A stretch of 64,000 bases of DNA from Lewinella sp. IMCC34191 (GCF_003390935.1 NZ_QNQZ01000005.1:186001-250000); one strand, 5' to 3'. Shown: positions 1 through 8,225, counted from the first letter of the stretch. Notes: generated by a model not told the origin, from the letters alone. Program-made: numbers and translations.

Positions 1-219
1 GGCCGGTAGAGAAAAGGTATTGACCCGCCGCAGATTGAATTGACCATCTCCTGATCGCCCCAGAATTCAAGGTTCGAGTTTGTGCAGGCCCTCATCCACC
101 GGATGGCGGCCTGTTTACTTTCAGGCAGCCCGTCGAATAAGGGCGCATATTGGCCGATGTGCTTTGCGGATACGGTCCACCGGATGCAATGTTGCTGTAG
201 AACTTGCATCCATTCCGTT
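1..219. other. Left-edge sequence without a recognised gene
   Basis: An open frame runs through here from a GTG at 82 into the next gene, but the residues before the ATG at 220 do not look like the downstream membrane protein family. I see no RNA gene, terminator or clear promoter. Confidence 0.4.
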
Positions 220-816
220 ATGCCACCCTCTACACCGCCATCCGACTTCCTATACTATCGCCGCGAAATTATCGCCCGCGCTAAAAGCGGCGTCGAGTTT
301 ATGGTGGCGGCGGGAATCGTATGGGCGCTCATTACCGGTATCTGGCTGACCGGCTATTCCGCTTACGACCGTAGCGTAATGACCTTCATTGTGGGGGCGA
401 TTATGTTACCGTTGGCCTTTGGGCTGTCCAAGGTGTTTCGGACCACTTGGAAGATTCCCGGCAACCCCCTCGAACCGCTCGGACTCTGGCTTAACTTCGC
501 CCAGCTGTTTTACTTCCCTTTTCTGGTGTACTTTTTACTTCGCGACCCCGAGGCCTTCATCATGGGCTACGCGATCATTACGGGTGCTCACCTCTTCCCC
601 TACGCCTGGTTTTACGATGAGTTGGGCTACGCGATCGGTGCGGGAGTGATCGCGGTGGGTGCCCTGTTTTTGAGGTTATTGATCTCCCCGGACTCGCTTT
701 TCGTCATCCCCCTGTTTGCCAGTGTATGCTTCTTTGCTCTCGCCGGATGGCTGTTTGCGCGAAGGGCGCGGTGGAAGGAAACGTCAATTAATCCTTTACC
801 CGCCACGGCGGATTAA
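220..816 (+). CDS. DUF7010-like small integral membrane protein
   Basis: This encodes a 198-residue protein with about six hydrophobic helices, beginning with a short charged cytoplasmic stretch (YYRREIIARAKSG) and a first helix (MVAAGIVWALITGIWL). The pattern and the motif around GNPLEPLGLWLNFAQ resemble DUF7010 proteins of unknown function. The frame opens at a GTG at 82, but I chose the ATG at 220 because it gives the normal family length and removes a cysteine- and arginine-rich leader. Its last 29 bases overlap the 3' end of the convergent VOC gene. The family assignment is from memory of the pattern; the membrane nature is directly visible. Confidence 0.6.
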   Translation: MPPSTPPSDFLYYRREIIARAKSGVEFMVAAGIVWALITGIWLTGYSAYDRSVMTFIVGAIMLPLAFGLSKVFRTTWKIPGNPLEPLGLWLNFAQLFYFPFLVYFLLRDPEAFIMGYAIITGAHLFPYAWFYDELGYAIGAGVIAVGALFLRLLISPDSLFVIPLFASVCFFALAGWLFARRARWKETSINPLPATAD

Positions 817-1168
817 GCCGATATGCTCCCCCGTAATAGAGAATGAGCCGGTTGCCGTCCGGATCCCGCAGTCGCGCCTCCCGCCACCCCCAGCGGCGAT
901 CCTCGGGGGGCTCGTCGAATTCGATGCCTTGCTGGATAAGGTTGGCGACGTATCCGTCAAGATCCTCACACTCGAAGTAAACGTAAATGCCCTCGCCACG
1001 CGGTAGCTCGTCGACAAGATGAAGCGAGAAGGTCGCGCTGCCGTCCGGGCAGACGAAACGGGCGTAGTGGGGCAGCGACCGGACGATCAGTTGCAATCCC
1101 AGGCACTCGTAGAAGGGGATGGCAAGGGTGAGGTTGCGGGAAGGAACCGTGATCTGGTTGAGATTCAT
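788..1168 (-). CDS. VOC (glyoxalase/bleomycin-resistance fold) protein
   Basis: A 126-residue single-unit vicinal-oxygen-chelate protein. It starts with the typical N-terminal strand (NLNQITVPSRNLTLAIPFYECLGL) and ends with the second half-module, REARLRDPDGNRLILYY, where the conserved DPDGN turn precedes the last metal-ligand strand. Members are metal-dependent isomerases, dioxygenases, or drug-binding proteins acting as dimers; the substrate cannot be told from sequence. It lies 10 bases downstream of the metallo-beta-lactamase on the same strand, so the two may be co-transcribed, which would fit a detoxification pair, though this is only contextual. Confidence 0.8.
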   Translation of the reverse strand: MNLNQITVPSRNLTLAIPFYECLGLQLIVRSLPHYARFVCPDGSATFSLHLVDELPRGEGIYVYFECEDLDGYVANLIQQGIEFDEPPEDRRWGWREARLRDPDGNRLILYYGGAYRLNPPWRVKD

Positions 1169-1178
1169 GAATACGAAG

Positions 1179-1913
1179 CTACTCGGGGCTGAACATCCGA
1201 CGGGTATAGTCCAGCAGCTCCGGGCCGCCTACCGCGCCGTGGCCGGGTACGACGTAGCGGGCGCGGGGAAACTCCTCGCTCAGGCGGACTATGGTATTCG
1301 CCCACTCCGAGGTATCCGCGTCCGCCAGGTTCCCCTTGCCGGCACCCATGGCCTTCACCAGGCAGCCGCCGAAAAGTACCTCCTCGCGGGGAACGTAGCC
1401 GACGACATTATCCCGGGTGTGTCCGGGGCCGGTAAATACCGTGACCGTGGCCAGTTTGCCGGCGTTTAGTTCGAGTGATTCGTCGAAGGTGCGCAAAGGG
1501 GCTGGAAAACCCTGTTCCCGCGCCAACCGAGCCGTCTCCTCGGTCGCATAGGTAGGTATGTCCCGCTCGCGAAAGGCAGCGAAGCCACCCAGGCAGTCCA
1601 CGTGAAAGTGGGTGGCTACGACGGCCTTCACCTCTGCATCCAGCGTTTCGCTGATGTAGTCAATCAGTTCGGTAGCCGCCGCGTCGGTAGCCGGGCTGTC
1701 ATAGACAATGGCCTCCCCGTCCTCCACCACGATCAGGCCGTTACAAGGGACCCGTCCAAAATCGTCGGTATCCAGATAGGTGACATGCACGTAGGTGCGG
1801 TCGGTGACGCGGTCCACCCGCAGGTTCTCCGTAGCATAGCCTGCGGAAGCGGAGGGGGTGGGCGCACAGCGCAGGAGTAAAGCGAACAGTAATAGGGCGA
1901 GTGGGTACTTCAT
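1179..1913 (-). CDS. Subclass B1 metallo-beta-lactamase
   Basis: A 244-residue exported zinc hydrolase predicted to open beta-lactam rings, including carbapenems. The whole B1 active site is present: H102-x-H104-x-D106 in THFHVDCLGG, H165 in GPGHTRDN, C184 in FGGCLVK and H225 in VPGHG. These correspond to the three-His Zn1 site and the Asp-Cys-His Zn2 site. The B1 substrate-binding lysine three residues after the cysteine (K187) and the asparagine of the GN pair (N195) are also kept, separating it from generic MBL-fold enzymes. The N-terminus is a hydrophobic signal ending LLLRC; a lipobox with Arg before Cys is poor, so periplasmic versus lipid-anchored is open. No mobile element flanks it, so it looks like an intrinsic chromosomal gene. 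Spectrum is inferred from family. Confidence 0.88.
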   Translation of the reverse strand: MKYPLALLLFALLLRCAPTPSASAGYATENLRVDRVTDRTYVHVTYLDTDDFGRVPCNGLIVVEDGEAIVYDSPATDAAATELIDYISETLDAEVKAVVATHFHVDCLGGFAAFRERDIPTYATEETARLAREQGFPAPLRTFDESLELNAGKLATVTVFTGPGHTRDNVVGYVPREEVLFGGCLVKAMGAGKGNLADADTSEWANTIVRLSEEFPRARYVVPGHGAVGGPELLDYTRRMFSPE

Positions 1914-2003
1914 CGAGGGGCATCTTCCAATTCCTACCGGGGGGAAGGGAAGATACGATCATTCCCTTGCTATCTCAGCTAACATGGAGGGGGAGCGACA
2001 GGT

Positions 2004-2417
2004 CTATTCTCTGACGTAAGTGACTGCTTCGTTGCCGGGCGGATAATACATCATCAGCGTATCTCCGCTCAGGGTAAAGGCCGAACAGCTTTCGTTGTCC
2101 GGGGTGACCAGATATTGGACTCCCGTCGGCCGTGGCGGTACAGCACGCACGAAGGGACAGGTATCGGTAACCCGGTACGCCTGGAACCGCGCCGGTTCGG
2201 CCAGGCCTTCCCCGACGGCAAACTTCAGGCTATCCGGTTTGACCTGTATACTTCCGTGGGGGTAAGACAGCCGCCGCCAGGTACCGAATAGAGGGTCTGC
2301 CTCGACGGGCACCGTTTCTGGAACGTCTGAAAGAGGTACCGTCTCGCTCCCCGGGGCACCGCAAGTGGCGAGAACCGCCGCGATGATCAGTAGCAGGATT
2401 GGGCGAGCATATTCCAT
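2004..2417 (-). CDS. Small hypothetical lipoprotein
   Basis: A 137-residue protein with a clear lipoprotein signal (hydrophobic segment ending LATC, Cys19). The mature part contains FGTWRRLSYPHGS near the start, a pair of cysteines (TCPF and SCSAF) and a C-terminal strand pattern ALTLSGDTLMMYY-like, all compatible with a small beta-barrel/lipocalin-like fold. I do not recognise the family. It stands alone between the lactamase and the divergent sdpR operator. Confidence 0.65.
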   Translation of the reverse strand: MEYARPILLLIIAAVLATCGAPGSETVPLSDVPETVPVEADPLFGTWRRLSYPHGSIQVKPDSLKFAVGEGLAEPARFQAYRVTDTCPFVRAVPPRPTGVQYLVTPDNESCSAFTLSGDTLMMYYPPGNEAVTYVRE

Positions 2418-2476
2418 CGGGATGAGGCGTTTATATCAACACCAGGTTGCTCTGACAGTGTTCGACCAAACTTTCC

Positions 2477-2499
2477 ACCTGCGCTCCGCCGCGAAAATT
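2477..2499 (+). repeat. Dispersed GC-rich repeat, copy 1
   Basis: CCTGCGCTCCGCCGC followed by GAAAATT. It is one of eleven copies of the same 15-base core in this window and sits immediately upstream of the sdpR operator. Confidence 0.8.
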
Positions 2500-2509
2500 C
2501 GAACCTTTT

Positions 2510-2537
2510 ATTTAGATAATTGTCTAAATGTCTAAAT
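2510..2537 (+). promoter_or_regulatory. Predicted SdpR operator overlapping the start codon
   Basis: A perfect inverted repeat, ATTTAGA-TAATTG-TCTAAAT (2510-2529), is followed one base later by a third half-site TCTAAAT (2531-2537) that runs into the ATG at 2536. This is the usual arrangement for a small ArsR-type repressor that controls its own gene. The sequence is direct; the binding protein is inferred from position. Confidence 0.75.
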
Positions 2538-2802
2538 GAACGCAATTTTCAAGGCACTGAACGATCCGACCCGCCGCTCCATCCTGGAGTTGCTGCGGCA
2601 AGGGGACCTAACGGCCGGGGAGATCGCGGATCACTTCGACATCTCGAAGCCCAGTATATCCCACCACCTTGACATTTTGAAACGGGCGGAACTGGTGCGG
2701 GCGGAACGGGACGGGCAATTCGTGCGCTACGCGCTGAATAGTACGGTGATGGAGGACATGATCGCCTGGCTACTGACTTTAAAACCCTCCCAAGATGAGT
2801 AA
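2536..2802 (+). CDS. sdpR: SdpR-family ArsR-type autorepressor
   Basis: An 88-residue winged-helix protein matching the ArsR/SdpR pattern: FKALNDPTRRSILELL at the N-terminus, a recognition helix SKPSISHHLDILKRAELV and a wing RDGQFVRYALN. There are no cysteine metal ligands, which argues against a metal sensor and for the SdpR type, where repression is relieved when the partner membrane protein SdpI captures the repressor. It overlaps the sdpI start by 8 bases, so the two are translationally coupled, and a palindromic operator covers its own start codon. Confidence 0.85.
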   Translation: MNAIFKALNDPTRRSILELLRQGDLTAGEIADHFDISKPSISHHLDILKRAELVRAERDGQFVRYALNSTVMEDMIAWLLTLKPSQDE

Positions 2803-3415
2803 ATCGAATGTTTCCCAGCTGCTGTGGATCACCGTGGCGATCCCCTTCCTCTACCTGGCCTACGTATACCCTACCCTCCCGGAGGAGGTGCCAATCCGCT
2901 TCGGACCGGACGGGCAGCCGGTGGCTTACGGACCGAAGGCGATGCTGTGGCTGCTGCCGATCGCCGGCCCGCTGCTCATGGCCGTTATCTACAGCTTCGT
3001 ATTGCCGGAGGCGACCTTTTCCCGGCGCCCCCGCAAACTATGGTGGATGGTGTTACTGACTACCGCTTTGCTGTCGGCCCTTATGGTATACATTATCCAG
3101 GGAACCAGCCGGGGTCAATTGATCAACATTCAGGTCATGTTCTTTATAATTGGCGGTCTGCTCATCGTAATTGGGAATTTCATGCCGGTAATTCCGCCCA
3201 ATCGATGGATCGGTATCCGCCTGCCGATTACGCTGCGGGATGACGAGGCCTGGTGGCGAGTGCATCGCTTTTCCGGTCCGCTGTGGGTGATGGGGGGCGC
3301 GCTCATCATCGCGGCGAGCCTGTTCGTGTCCGAGGCAGTCATGCCGTTCGTCCTGGTGGGGACGGTGCTGACCTTGGCGGTGGGCAGTACGGTGTACGCT
3401 TACCGGATATCGTAG
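2795..3415 (+). CDS. sdpI: SdpI-family membrane protein (DUF1648 plus SdpI domains)
   Basis: A 206-residue integral membrane protein with six predicted helices. The N-terminal DUF1648 signature (YPTLPEEVPIRFGPDGQPVAYGPK) is followed by the SdpI segment with GNFMPVIPPNRWIGIRLPITLRDDEAWWRVHRFSGP, where the NxxxGIRxPWT-like and W-x-x-H motifs are kept. In Bacillus the SdpI/SdpR pair gives immunity to a toxic peptide; in most genomes no toxin gene is adjacent and none is seen here. Role as envelope-stress sensor or immunity protein is inferred from family. Confidence 0.85.
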   Translation: MSKSNVSQLLWITVAIPFLYLAYVYPTLPEEVPIRFGPDGQPVAYGPKAMLWLLPIAGPLLMAVIYSFVLPEATFSRRPRKLWWMVLLTTALLSALMVYIIQGTSRGQLINIQVMFFIIGGLLIVIGNFMPVIPPNRWIGIRLPITLRDDEAWWRVHRFSGPLWVMGGALIIAASLFVSEAVMPFVLVGTVLTLAVGSTVYAYRIS

Positions 3416-3428
3416 GATAATCTGCGTG

Positions 3429-4301
3429 CTACTCCCCGCCGGCCGAACGGAATTTTTCTTCGTACCTGGCGGCTACCTCCTCCGCGAAATCCGCATCCAG
3501 TGCCGCCCGCGTGTACTGCAGAGCTACAGCGAACTGCTCCCTGTTTTTTTCGGCCACGGCGGCGTCGAGCTTACTAAACGATACGAACATGAGCGCTATC
3601 TCGACATCCAAGGATCCGTATAGCGTGGTATACACTTCCCTGTGCTCCAGCAATCGGTCCGCTACCCGGTCGGGAATTCCCTTGCGAGCGAAGTACACCA
3701 GGGTAGAGAAATATGCTTCGCCGAAAATATTTTGCTCCTTGTCCCAGTACGCATGAAAGGCCGCGGAATCAATCTTGGTATTTGTCCGGTTGACATAGTC
3801 AATGTAGAAGCCGGGATAGATTGTGCCGTCAACGTGGTTCGAATAGCCTACGACGACCGTATCTCCCCGGCTGCGTCGGAGCGCCTGCTCGCTGAACTCG
3901 AAAACGCTGGCCGATAACGATTCGAAATCCTCACCAGGGAAGCCGTACTTCCTGGACACCAGATAGCCATCCGCGTCCAGGATCAGGCCGGTAGGATAGC
4001 TGAACACGTGGTGCTTTTTAGACAGATGAAACACGGTGTCGTTTTCGGCATCGTACCGAAGCAGGACGAAATCCTTGCCCAGCACCTGCCGGACGGAGTC
4101 GTTCTGAAAAACTTCCTTATCGAGTTGTTTGCAGGGGGCGCACCAGGTCGTGTAGAAGTCGACGAAGACCAGTTTATCCTGCTCCTTGGCTGTGGTCAGG
4201 GCCGTGGCATAATTCTGTTCCACGGTTTCCAGCGCCTGCTGGCCCCGGACTGGCAGGAAGGTGAATAGCAGGAGTCCGCAGAAAAGCGCTCGGTATGGCA
4301 T
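3429..4301 (-). CDS. Secreted thioredoxin-like protein
   Basis: A 290-residue protein with a signal peptide (ALFCGLLLFTFLPVRG, cleavage likely before QQALE) and a thioredoxin domain around residues 25-140 carrying the redox motif W53-C54-A55-P56-C57 in VDFYTTWCAPCKQLDKEVF and the cis-Pro strand SYPTGLILDADG. The remaining 150 residues are helical and resemble the C-terminal extensions of Bacteroidota thioredoxin-family proteins that help disulfide exchange or cytochrome maturation in the periplasm. The exact client is unknown. It is convergent with sdpI, with 13 bases between them. Confidence 0.8.
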   Translation of the reverse strand: MPYRALFCGLLLFTFLPVRGQQALETVEQNYATALTTAKEQDKLVFVDFYTTWCAPCKQLDKEVFQNDSVRQVLGKDFVLLRYDAENDTVFHLSKKHHVFSYPTGLILDADGYLVSRKYGFPGEDFESLSASVFEFSEQALRRSRGDTVVVGYSNHVDGTIYPGFYIDYVNRTNTKIDSAAFHAYWDKEQNIFGEAYFSTLVYFARKGIPDRVADRLLEHREVYTTLYGSLDVEIALMFVSFSKLDAAVAEKNREQFAVALQYTRAALDADFAEEVAARYEEKFRSAGGE

Positions 4302-4498
4302 AGCGTGTCTTTATGGACGGTTACTGCAAAAATTAGGGATGGTTACAGCGCGAGGAGATAACTGATCGAAATTTTTGAATGCTCACCAGGACCCCCTCCG
4401 TGATTTTGATTGTAACAGCGGGGAGCCGTGGCCACCGCACTATTTGGTACGCTAAAACTTGTGCATAGGTAGCCGGGTTATAGTCTGGTTATCCCCGG

Positions 4499-4517
4499 TT
4501 GACCAAAGGACGGTCAA
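4499..4517 (+). promoter_or_regulatory. Inverted repeat upstream of the first Lys-rich small gene
   Basis: TTGACC-aaaggac-GGTCAA is a perfect 6-base inverted repeat ending 17 bases before the ATG at 4535. It may be an operator or a 5' leader hairpin; nothing else supports either. Confidence 0.35.
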
Positions 4518-4534
4518 TCAATAACTCGATCGTT

Positions 4535-4684
4535 ATGGCACTGAAAATTGATAAAACGAAGAAGGCCCCCGGCAAAATCGACAAGGCCGGTACCGGTAAT
4601 AAGGTAACTGCCCCCAACGCCAAAGGCGGCGCCATGAAGAATGGCACCAAGGCCGGCGGAACTAAGAAGAGCGGCAAGAAGTAG
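4535..4684 (+). CDS. Small Lys/Gly/Ala-rich basic protein A
   Basis: A 49-residue protein beginning MALKIDKTKKAPGKIDKAG and ending GGTKKSGKK. About a quarter of the residues are lysine, with two aspartates and no aromatic residues, so it should be disordered and strongly positive, like histone H1 tails. I start at the ATG at 4535 instead of the upstream frame opening at 4499 because a paralogue at 29856 begins in the same way (MA-K...KKAP). Nucleic-acid or polyanion binding is inference. The gene is followed by an ACGGTTCCGTCG motif also found after the paralogue. Confidence 0.65.
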   Translation: MALKIDKTKKAPGKIDKAGTGNKVTAPNAKGGAMKNGTKAGGTKKSGKK

Positions 4685-4690
4685 CTCAGG

Positions 4691-4709
4691 CGTACGGTTC
4701 CGTCGTACG
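4691..4709 (+). terminator. Weak hairpin after small gene A
   Basis: CGTACGGTTCCGTCGTACG just after the stop codon can fold on itself but has no T-run. ACGGTTCCGTCG (4694-4705) matches ACGGTTTCCGTCG at 30017-30029 behind the paralogue. Confidence 0.3.
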
Positions 4710-4784
4710 GCGCACACGATCGGACCGGCTAGGCCGAAATCATGCGGCGGGTTCTGTAACGGAACACCAGCATTCCGGCGTCAA

Positions 4785-6251
4785 CTAATCGTTCCCGTTA
4801 TCGCGACCGGTCCGCCGCAGCACCCGTATCGCCTGCCCGATCCAGTCCCGGTCGTAATCGAGCCGGTAATCCGGCGCGATGCCGACCACTTCGTATTTCC
4901 ACTGGGTACCGTAGCGAGAGGTGGACATCGACAAGCCGAAGCCGTTGCAGGGCGTGTAGACGGTAAACATATTCCCGTAGCCTACGAAGCCGCCGGAGTT
5001 ATCCCCGAGCAGTACGGTTTTATCGGATTGCCGGGCCGTAAACAACAGGTCCTCACAGGCGCTCGCGCAGCCTTTGTTGTACAGTATCCCGACGCGGCGC
5101 GGCGTGTCTAATACCGGCAACACGAGGGTGTCGCTGTATTCCTCGCGGACAAAGGTGTTCGGTTCCGCGGCGCGCATGGCCGCCAGCCCTTCGCGGAAGG
5201 CCGCGATGGTTTCCGTGTTTACCTGCGACGAGTCCTGCATGATGCGGTCGAAGTCCGCCTGGTAGAGCGCGATGATGTCCTCGGTGGCGTAGAGTTCGAC
5301 GGTTTCGTCGTTGACGATCGGGCGGGTGTAGAGGTAAGGCAGGAGCGCAGAAAAATTGCTCGAATTACCACCGCCGTTATCCCGCACATCGATCAGTAAG
5401 TACGGATGGCGGCCTATCTCGTCGGCGGCCGCGTGGTACAGCGAATCGAGGGTCCGGGTATGGGAACTCATAAAAGACGGGACCCGCAGGATCACGGTGC
5501 TGTCCGCCACCCGGTAGGTGAACGCCCGTTCCGGGTTGAGACTGTGGTTGACCTTGTCCGCCCGTTCCCGTTTGACCCAGTGCTCTCCCAGAAAGCCCGC
5601 GCCGAAGCCCACCGCGGTGAGGTACTCCGCGCGATGGTAGCGGTCATAGAGAAAGCCTTCGACCGTCCGGCTGTCCTTCCGTTTTAGCTCGAACTTCACC
5701 TGGCCGGGCGTCCAGAGCTCGTTGCGGGCGTCCAGGATCACGCCGGCGTAGTCGCGAAACTCCGTCTGGGCGTCGATCACGGCCACGGTATACTGGGAGT
5801 CCGTGGATACGTACACCCCGCGGATATCGGTCAGGGGAAAATCGGTAAGGACCGAATCGTCGGGCAGGGGCAGGGTTTCGGTGTCCCGGTAGAGCGATCC
5901 ATTGCGGAACTCCGCGAGGTTTGTGGGATCGGATTCATCGACCGTGACCGTTCCCCGGTTGCGCATCTTGGTATGGTTGTCTTGGAAAAACTCGACGTAC
6001 TGGGTCAGGTAGCGGAAGCAGGCATTCCGGTCGGTCGCCTGGCTCGCCTTTTGCCGCAGGGCATCCCTAAAGTCCGTGTACGCCGCCCGGTTGTCGGCGG
6101 TCACGTCCTGGTGAAAGGCGGGGAGATTGGCTTCGAGATACCGGACGACAAAGTCGAACTCCTCCCGGCAGCCGCAGTCTTCGGTCTGGGCCTGGACAGC
6201 GCCGGTGCAGAGGATTAGCCCCAGCAGGGCGCAGCGGGCGATACGCTTCAT
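4785..6251 (-). CDS. Secreted S41-family (tail-specific protease-like) peptidase
   Basis: A 488-residue protein with signal peptide (MKRIARCALLGLILCTGAVQAQ). The C-terminal half is a peptidase S41 domain: LLIDVRDNGGGNSSN, then YNKGCASACEDLLFTARQ, where the Ser of CASACED is the expected nucleophile, then LLGDNSGGFVGYGN with the conserved G-x-x-S/T-GG strand. The N-terminal 170 residues have the helical region FVVRYLEANLPAFHQDV usual in Bacteroidota S41 proteins; no PDZ motif is obvious. The frame opens at 6311 but I use the internal ATG at 6251 because it begins directly with the signal peptide. Substrate unknown; location periplasmic or outer membrane. Confidence 0.82.
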   Translation of the reverse strand: MKRIARCALLGLILCTGAVQAQTEDCGCREEFDFVVRYLEANLPAFHQDVTADNRAAYTDFRDALRQKASQATDRNACFRYLTQYVEFFQDNHTKMRNRGTVTVDESDPTNLAEFRNGSLYRDTETLPLPDDSVLTDFPLTDIRGVYVSTDSQYTVAVIDAQTEFRDYAGVILDARNELWTPGQVKFELKRKDSRTVEGFLYDRYHRAEYLTAVGFGAGFLGEHWVKRERADKVNHSLNPERAFTYRVADSTVILRVPSFMSSHTRTLDSLYHAAADEIGRHPYLLIDVRDNGGGNSSNFSALLPYLYTRPIVNDETVELYATEDIIALYQADFDRIMQDSSQVNTETIAAFREGLAAMRAAEPNTFVREEYSDTLVLPVLDTPRRVGILYNKGCASACEDLLFTARQSDKTVLLGDNSGGFVGYGNMFTVYTPCNGFGLSMSTSRYGTQWKYEVVGIAPDYRLDYDRDWIGQAIRVLRRTGRDNGND

Positions 6252-6322
6252 TCGGTGGTGCTTGGCAGGTACATGAGGGTAAGGACGGACCGCCTCCCGC
6301 TGGGGTTGCACCGGGGCCGACC

Positions 6323-7000
6323 CTAAACCAAACTGGCCAAGTCGTCGACCACCAGGTCGGCCCCGGCGGCGACCAGCTGTTCGCGCGACTGTGCCCCGGT
6401 GGTGACGCCGACCGTAAGTCCGCAGTCCGCCCGCCGTCCCTCTTCGATGTCCACGGCGGAATCGCCGGCTTTTGCCACGAAGTGGGGCAACTCGACGTCG
6501 GCCATCTCCATCAGCCGGTGGATCATGTCCGGCGCCGGCCGACCGGCAGGCACGTCATCGGCCGTGGCCAGAAAATCGTAGTGCTCGCCCGCCCGCCAGG
6601 CCATCTTATCCAGCAAGCGTTCGGCGGTCGCCCGGTCGTAACCGGTGTTCAGGCCTACGCTTACGCCCCGGCGCCGCAGCCGGCCGATCAGGTCCGCCGC
6701 GCCGGCGAAGGGTTTTACCTCGAGGTCCCGGTAGGCGATTTTGAGCTTATCCCGAAAGCGGATATATAGCCTATCGGCGCCCTTCGGATCCCCGCCTAGC
6801 CGGTCGAGAATATCAATAATCGCCTGTCGTTTTTCTTTTCCCGCCCCTTCGGCAAGCACCAGATCCAGATCGAGTACGTAGCCCGCATCCCGGAGGGTGG
6901 CCAGCAGCGTTTTGTACACGACGTTGCCTTCGTCCACGGTAGTGCCGGCCATATCGAATACGAAAAGGCGGAGATCGGCGGGGATGCGGAAAGTGTCCAA
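6323..7000 (-). CDS. Phosphonatase-like HAD hydrolase (TIGR03351 type)
   Basis: A 225-residue HAD-superfamily enzyme closest to phosphonoacetaldehyde hydrolase. The first motif is FDMAGTTVDE, with nucleophile D16 and the DxAGT form characteristic of phosphonatases in place of DxDGT. The cap carries GAGKEKRQAI, where K55 falls in the position of the Schiff-base lysine of PhnX. The C-terminal acid motif is GDSAVDIEEG. Members of this clade are known to occur beside FAD-dependent amino-oxidases instead of PhnW transaminase, as here (next gene 22 bases upstream). Predicted reaction: C-P bond cleavage of phosphonoacetaldehyde or a close relative to phosphate plus aldehyde. The only in-frame start before the motif is a TTG. 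Last gene of the five-gene leftward operon. Confidence 0.85.
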   Translation of the reverse strand: MDTFRIPADLRLFVFDMAGTTVDEGNVVYKTLLATLRDAGYVLDLDLVLAEGAGKEKRQAIIDILDRLGGDPKGADRLYIRFRDKLKIAYRDLEVKPFAGAADLIGRLRRRGVSVGLNTGYDRATAERLLDKMAWRAGEHYDFLATADDVPAGRPAPDMIHRLMEMADVELPHFVAKAGDSAVDIEEGRRADCGLTVGVTTGAQSREQLVAAGADLVVDDLASLV

Positions 7001-7022
7001 GCGGAGGAATTTGAGCGGATGA

Positions 7023-8225
7023 TTAGGATGGCGTGGTGGCCGGTTTGCTTGCGGTAACCGGATGCAGCGGCGTACCCGCGTAGAGGTGGTCGATGTGTGC
7101 GGCGGAAAAGCCCGGGCCGGCCGTCATCCCCTTCCCCCCGATGCCGGTGACGACGTGGATGCGGTCGCCGATCGTTTCCAGGTGAATATCATGCTCGCGG
7201 CACTGACTATAGTAGCCGTTCCAGCTGGCGTCGATCGTCCAGCGCGGCAAGTCGAAGATCTTTTTGGCCTCGTCCAGCATGTATTCGTTGAGCCGGGGGC
7301 GGTTTTCAAAGGAGAGCGCGTCTACCTCCCTGGCCGACGCGTATTCGTGGGTATCTCCGAGGATGATCGAACCGTCCGGGCTCTGCTTGAAGAGGATGTG
7401 CACCCCCCACTGCTTCCAGAACGCGCCCGGGTCTTCCGTTTCCTTCACGCGGGCGTAGCTCGGGCAGTCGCGGAAGGACTCGTAGCGCCGGATGCTCAGC
7501 CCGGTCAGGATGTTGCCCGGTAGTTCCGGGCCGGGGCCGGCCGCGATCCGCAGCATCTGCAGTTTACAGAGCTCGAGGTCGCTGGCGGCCAGCCGGTCGG
7601 GAAAGAGGGAACCGAAATCACCGCCGCTGCAGACAATGGCCCGTTCGGCGCGGTATTGATTGCCGTGGTTGTCGCGGGCCTGCACCCGCGCTCCGCCGCC
7701 CTTCAGTTTGACGACGCGGTGGCCGGGGCGGTAGTTCAGCCCTTTCTCCGCGGTGAGGTAGGCCAGTACGCGACCGATCATCTCCCGGGCCTCCACGGTC
7801 ACCTCCTCCGGAAAGAACAGGCCGCCGACGCAGTAGTCTTCCCGCAGGCCCGGGTAGCGTTTCCGGCATTCGGCGGCGGTCAGCAGGTGGCTGGGGTAGC
7901 CGTTGTCCCAGTTGATCACGGCCATTTCCTCGAGCAGTCCCAGTTCGTCGTAGTCCGAGGCCAGGTACACGCTGCCGAGCTGACGCAGGGTGATGTCGGT
8001 ACGCGACTGCAGATCCTGGTAAATGGCCAGGCTGCGCCGCCCGTGCGCCTGCCACCGCGGCTGCATACCCGACGGGACGATCTGGCCGAAGTTGCGGACC
8101 GTAGCGCCGCGGGGCGTGGCACTGGCCTCGCAGAGGGTGACCGACAGCCCCCGCTCCAGGGCTGCGGCCGCGTGAAAGGTACCGAGGACGCCGCCCCCGA
8201 CGATGAGTAGATCGGACTGGGTCAT
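7023..8225 (-). CDS. FAD-dependent aminophosphonate oxidoreductase (TIGR03364 type)
   Basis: A 400-residue DAO-fold flavoenzyme. The N-terminal Rossmann motif LLIVGGGVLGTFHAAAALERG binds FAD, and the C-terminal DAO signature is VVTGIGGKGMTAGPGFSAAHID. The clade is known to travel with the phosphonatase-like hydrolase found next door and is thought to deaminate 2-aminoethylphosphonate-related compounds (hydroxylated or N-alkylated) oxidatively, giving the aldehyde for C-P cleavage. It lies 3 bases after the stop of the phosphatase-like gene. Role is from family and context; the natural substrate is not visible in sequence. Confidence 0.85.
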   Translation of the reverse strand: MTQSDLLIVGGGVLGTFHAAAALERGLSVTLCEASATPRGATVRNFGQIVPSGMQPRWQAHGRRSLAIYQDLQSRTDITLRQLGSVYLASDYDELGLLEEMAVINWDNGYPSHLLTAAECRKRYPGLREDYCVGGLFFPEEVTVEAREMIGRVLAYLTAEKGLNYRPGHRVVKLKGGGARVQARDNHGNQYRAERAIVCSGGDFGSLFPDRLAASDLELCKLQMLRIAAGPGPELPGNILTGLSIRRYESFRDCPSYARVKETEDPGAFWKQWGVHILFKQSPDGSIILGDTHEYASAREVDALSFENRPRLNEYMLDEAKKIFDLPRWTIDASWNGYYSQCREHDIHLETIGDRIHVVTGIGGKGMTAGPGFSAAHIDHLYAGTPLHPVTASKPATTPS

